Assembly: GCA_947179485.1 (NCBI GenBank)
Contig: OX359250.1
Location: 10,787,575 to 10,851,574, forward strand
DNA: 64,000 nucleotides
Origin: Allacma fusca
Lineage: Eukaryota; Arthropoda; Collembola; Symphypleona; Sminthuridae
Reading direction: 5' to 3'
Shown here: in pieces, positions 62,451 to 64,000 of the stretch
Layout of the letters: the number at the start of each line of letters is the position of its first letter
Position numbering within the stretch: position 1 is the stretch's first letter
The notes under the pieces: model-generated
The model's database searches: none
Told to the model about the DNA's origin: nothing
Seen by the model: the letters and a program-made list of their open reading frames with translations, nothing else
Translations under genes and position numbers: made by a program

Positions 62451-63658
62451 TGTTCACGCCGTGAACAAATATACTAAGGAAATAAATATTTGACCCCTAG
62501 TACTAAATGTATTCTTTCCTAAGATGTTAAGTTGTTGCAAATATCTTTCACGGCAAGGGTCTTCTAGTTCTGTTTCAATATACTCATTTACTTATCTGTG
62601 TCCATATGAAAATTATTTGTATTCGTCTGATATTTTCTGTTATTGGCTCTCCAATTATATACATAGGAATGTGTCCCTATTTTACGTGCAAATTCATGTA
62701 CTTTTCAGCAGTTCAAAATTGTCTCTCTTTGAGCTCACTTGTCAAGAGAAAATAGGCAGCTGTAGAATTACTAATATTTTGCACAGTCTCACCTAACCCT
62801 GAATTCTTGTTGATTCCTTAAATAAATTGGCTATTAGAAGTATTGTTTTTAAAGGTGCACTTGATATATCAAAAAAGCTTATTACACACCACATCATAGA
62901 AGGAGGAATTTATTACAGTGCTTCATCAAATCGAGGCTTGTGTAAATTCCCGTCCCATAACTCCTATGTCCCATGATCCTAGTGATTTGCAAGCGTTGAC
63001 CCCTGGTCATTTTCTCATTCACTCTGCTTTACATTCTGTCCCTGAGGAAGATTTAACTAATGAGAAACTTCTTCCTCGTGATCGTTGGTTGCTGTGTCAG
63101 AAGATTACACAACATTTTTGGATGAGATGGCAACGAGAATATTTAACTTCCCTGCAAAAGAGGCCGAAATGGAAATCCGGGCATAATAACATTCAAGTTG
63201 GTGAGCTTGTTCTATTAAAGGATGAGCGATTTCCTCCATTGCAGTGGAAATTAGCAAGGGTCATCGCAGTGTATCCAGGTGAGGATGGACATGTGCGAGT
63301 TGTGTCAGTGAAAACGTGCGATGGGGAATACAAAAGACCTATAACTAAAGTGTGTCCTTTACCTATAGAACTTTCACCCATCTCGAAAGAACTGAAATGT
63401 GAGTGATTGGTCTTCATTTGAATGATGTGTCTTGTGATATTCATAAATGTTCTTTGGGTTGTTTAAATTTGAGTATTTTACCTTATCTTGTAATTTGCCT
63501 GCCCTGAAATACTTATGATACAGTTTCTTGCTTTGTATTTCATTCCTCTATTCCCTTATTTTTTGAGAGTTCTAGATTACCTTCCGTGTGATAATTTACA
63601 TTTTGGTACTAAATTCTTTCTTGAACCTTCTTAAAGAAGGATTCCAGCCCCGGGAATA
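62451..63658 (+). mobile_element. Deleted BEL/Pao retrotransposon, unit 2
   Basis: Second 1,208-bp unit, head to tail with the first; I found no difference from unit 1 in the coding part. Confidence 0.85.
62903..63406 (+). CDS. BEL/Pao integrase C-terminal fragment (DUF5641), copy 2
   Basis: Same protein sequence as the fragment at 61,695-62,198, offset by exactly 1,208 bp. No start codon; polyprotein tail only. Confidence 0.85.
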   Translation, partial: EEFITVLHQIEACVNSRPITPMSHDPSDLQALTPGHFLIHSALHSVPEEDLTNEKLLPRDRWLLCQKITQHFWMRWQREYLTSLQKRPKWKSGHNNIQVGELVLLKDERFPPLQWKLARVIAVYPGEDGHVRVVSVKTCDGEYKRPITKVCPLPIELSPISKELKCE

Positions 63659-64000
63659 TGTTCACGCCGTGAACAAATATACTAAGGAAATAAATATTTG
63701 ACCCCTAGTACTAAATGTATTCTTTCCTAAGATGTTAAGTTGTTGCAAATATCTTTCACGGCAAGGGTCTTCTAGTTCTGTTTCAATATACTCATTTACT
63801 TATCTGTGTCCATATGAAAATTATTTGTATTCGTCTGATATTTTCTGTTATTGGCTCTCCAATTATATACATAGGAATGTGTCCCTATTTTACGTGCAAA
63901 TTTATGTACTTTTCAGCAGTTCAAAATTGTCTCTCTTTGAGCTCACTTGTCAAGAGAAAATAGGCAGCTGTAGAATTACTAATATTTTGCACAGTCTCAC
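63659..64000 (+). mobile_element. BEL/Pao unit 3 (LTR part), cut by the window end
   Basis: Third TGTTCACGCCGTGAACA terminus and 342 bases of LTR. One difference from unit 2 was seen: C at 62,695 corresponds to T at 63,903. Whether this is the final LTR or another full unit cannot be told here. Confidence 0.85.

Overview
This is eukaryotic nuclear DNA: AT-rich, with genes split by short GT–AG introns and many dispersed repeats. The gene set (HYDIN-type cilia protein, a varicose-like MAGUK, mitochondrial and RNase P genes, an intronless divergent ionotropic receptor, a BEL/Pao retroelement) points to an arthropod. A springtail would fit the intronless IR and the transposon load, but that is a guess. 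Exon borders below were placed by hand from splice signals, reading phase and remembered family similarity; no database search was run.

Layout. 1-109: perfect inverted copy of 42,120-42,228. 1.5-10.5 kb: compact housekeeping block, PDHX (+), RPP30 (-, tail-to-tail with PDHX), then a divergent gene whose spliced product is the N-terminal part of HYDIN fused to an intact cyclophilin. 10.5-19.9 kb: gene-poor, with at least three copies of an old ~135-bp repeat. 19.9-25.6 kb: varicose/MPP2-6 MAGUK (+), whose guanylate-kinase core falls in a 200-N assembly gap. 28.9-29.8 kb: MALSU1/RsfS (+). 32.1-35.6 kb: DNAJC7 (-) with an acidic N-terminal extension. 36.4-37.6 kb: 1,195-bp non-autonomous hAT element with an exact 8-bp target duplication. 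42.1-46.7 kb: probable two-gene DNA transposon, with a truncated EnSpm/CACTA-like transposase (-) and a divergently transcribed coiled-coil/BEN-like protein (+). 46.8-52.7 kb: chromatin-type and disordered proteins (PWWP-like, chromodomain, C2H2-like), several frameshifted or truncated. 52.8-55.1 kb: 37-bp minisatellite with 74-bp higher-order repeats. 55.4-56.3 kb: intact coiled-coil protein gene. 57.0 kb: hammerhead-like motif of the Penelope-element type, directly followed by an ionotropic receptor pseudogene. 61.2-64 kb: head-to-tail array of a 1,208-bp deleted BEL/Pao element, almost identical between copies.

The left half is ordinary gene-dense euchromatin (pyruvate dehydrogenase, tRNA processing, mitoribosome assembly, chaperone, septate-junction scaffold) and the genes do not form a single pathway. 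The right half, from about 36 kb, is dominated by mobile elements, satellite and decaying genes. The most unusual items are the HYDIN-cyclophilin fusion, the two-gene transposon and the hAT element with CAGTC-type subterminal repeats.
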